NCBI GenBank assembly: GCA_018715285.1
Contig: DVLW01000247.1
Location: forward strand, 1-13,867
Direction of reading: 5' to 3'
Origin: Candidatus Faecivivens stercoripullorum
GTDB lineage: Bacteria; Bacillota; Clostridia; Oscillospirales; Ruminococcaceae
Length of the DNA stretch: 13,867 nt
Shown: piece after piece, positions 13,455 to 13,867 of the stretch
Numbering within the stretch: the first letter of the stretch is position 1
Layout: every line of letters begins with the position of its first letter
The notes under the pieces: generated by a model
Told to the model about the DNA's origin: nothing
The model's database searches: none
Seen by the model: only the letters and a program-made list of their open reading frames with translations
Program-made: the position numbers and the translations under genes

Positions 13455-13867
13455 TTACCCGTTTTTTCTCTCCATACCCTTAAGAATTTTGCGGAATCGG
13501 AAGAAAAAGATGGTTGTGGTAATCACCGACGCCAGAATATCCGCAATCGGTTCCGAAAGGAAAATACCATCTGTCGCAGGCATAATTCCGGTCGATGTAA
13601 AGACAGCCGGCAAAATCAGCGCCAGCGGAATCAGCAGAAATACTTTACGCAGCAGTGCACAGAACATCGAAATCTTTGCTTCTCCCAACGCAAGAAACGT
13701 ATTCTGGCAGGAATTCTGACCAAACATGGTAATGACACCGAACAGGAAAATCCGGGCACCATGTGCGCCAATATCCAGCAAGGTAACATCGCTGCTGAAC
13801 AGTCGAATCACAACCGTCGGGAACAGCTGAATCAGGCCCCACAGCGCAACGCAATAGATTGCATTGC
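13455..13867 (-). CDS. MATE-family multidrug/Na+ efflux protein, C-terminal part
   Basis: The frame is open to the right window edge, so only the last 137 codons are visible and the start lies outside. The visible part has several hydrophobic segments and the MATE C-terminal pattern. LFPTVVIRLFSSD is followed by FLFGVITMFGQNSCQNTFLA, LGEAKISMFCALLRKVFLLIP, and then DGIFLSEPIADI. MATE proteins export cationic drugs or metabolites using Na+ or H+ gradients across the cytoplasmic membrane. The basic tail FRFRKILKGMERKNG is cytoplasmic. The substrate cannot be inferred. It is the gene immediately upstream of the T-box operon but is separated from it by a strong promoter. Confidence 0.9.
   Translation of the reverse strand, partial: NAIYCVALWGLIQLFPTVVIRLFSSDVTLLDIGAHGARIFLFGVITMFGQNSCQNTFLALGEAKISMFCALLRKVFLLIPLALILPAVFTSTGIMPATDGIFLSEPIADILASVITTTIFFFRFRKILKGMERKNG

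Overview
This 13.9-kb window carries fifteen genes, all on the minus strand, so the biology reads from high to low coordinates. It has about 50% GC, strong AGGAGG-type Shine-Dalgarno sites and ATGA overlaps. It also has a T-box leader, an ECF transporter, a four-subunit 2-oxoacid:ferredoxin oxidoreductase and a UPF0340 (YwlG) protein. Together these point to an anaerobic Gram-positive Firmicute of class Clostridia. An Oscillospirales-type gut organism is my guess, not proven.

Right edge (13455-13867): the C-terminal end of a MATE-family efflux protein whose start lies outside the window.

Region 8500-13367 is the most interesting part. A strong extended -10 promoter drives a roughly 320-nt T-box leader that ends in a transcription terminator with a competing antiterminator. 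In my manual fold the specifier is UGG, meaning tRNA-Trp. Behind it lie a TrpP-like ECF substrate-binding membrane protein, two ECF ATPases and EcfT. Last comes a LarA-family (nickel-pincer) 2-hydroxyacid racemase homologue, closed by a strong terminator. The genes overlap or lie within 70 nt, so the racemase should be induced when charged tRNA-Trp is scarce. The simplest reading is a tryptophan-starvation uptake operon that also handles a tryptophan-related 2-hydroxyacid such as indole-lactate. That substrate is inference. The two ATPases carry complementary defects: one lacks the H-loop histidine and the other has a degraded signature motif. A 10-bp inverted repeat can pair with the ribosome-binding region of the first gene, suggesting a second, translational control layer.

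Region 7547-8458: a single acidic lipoprotein gene of unknown function with a perfect TTGACA-17-TATAAT promoter and its own terminator.

Region 2839-7373: an apparent operon of a P-loop ATPase, the delta (ferredoxin), alpha, beta and gamma subunits of a 2-oxoacid:ferredoxin oxidoreductase (VorB-like alpha), and mutY. The oxidoreductase would convert branched-chain or other 2-oxoacids to acyl-CoA with reduced ferredoxin. MutY repairs A opposite 8-oxoG.

Region 1-2812: ywlG (UPF0340) with its own promoter, then a BglX-like GH3 beta-glycosidase cut by the left edge. No tRNA, rRNA, CRISPR array, insertion sequence or phage gene was seen.
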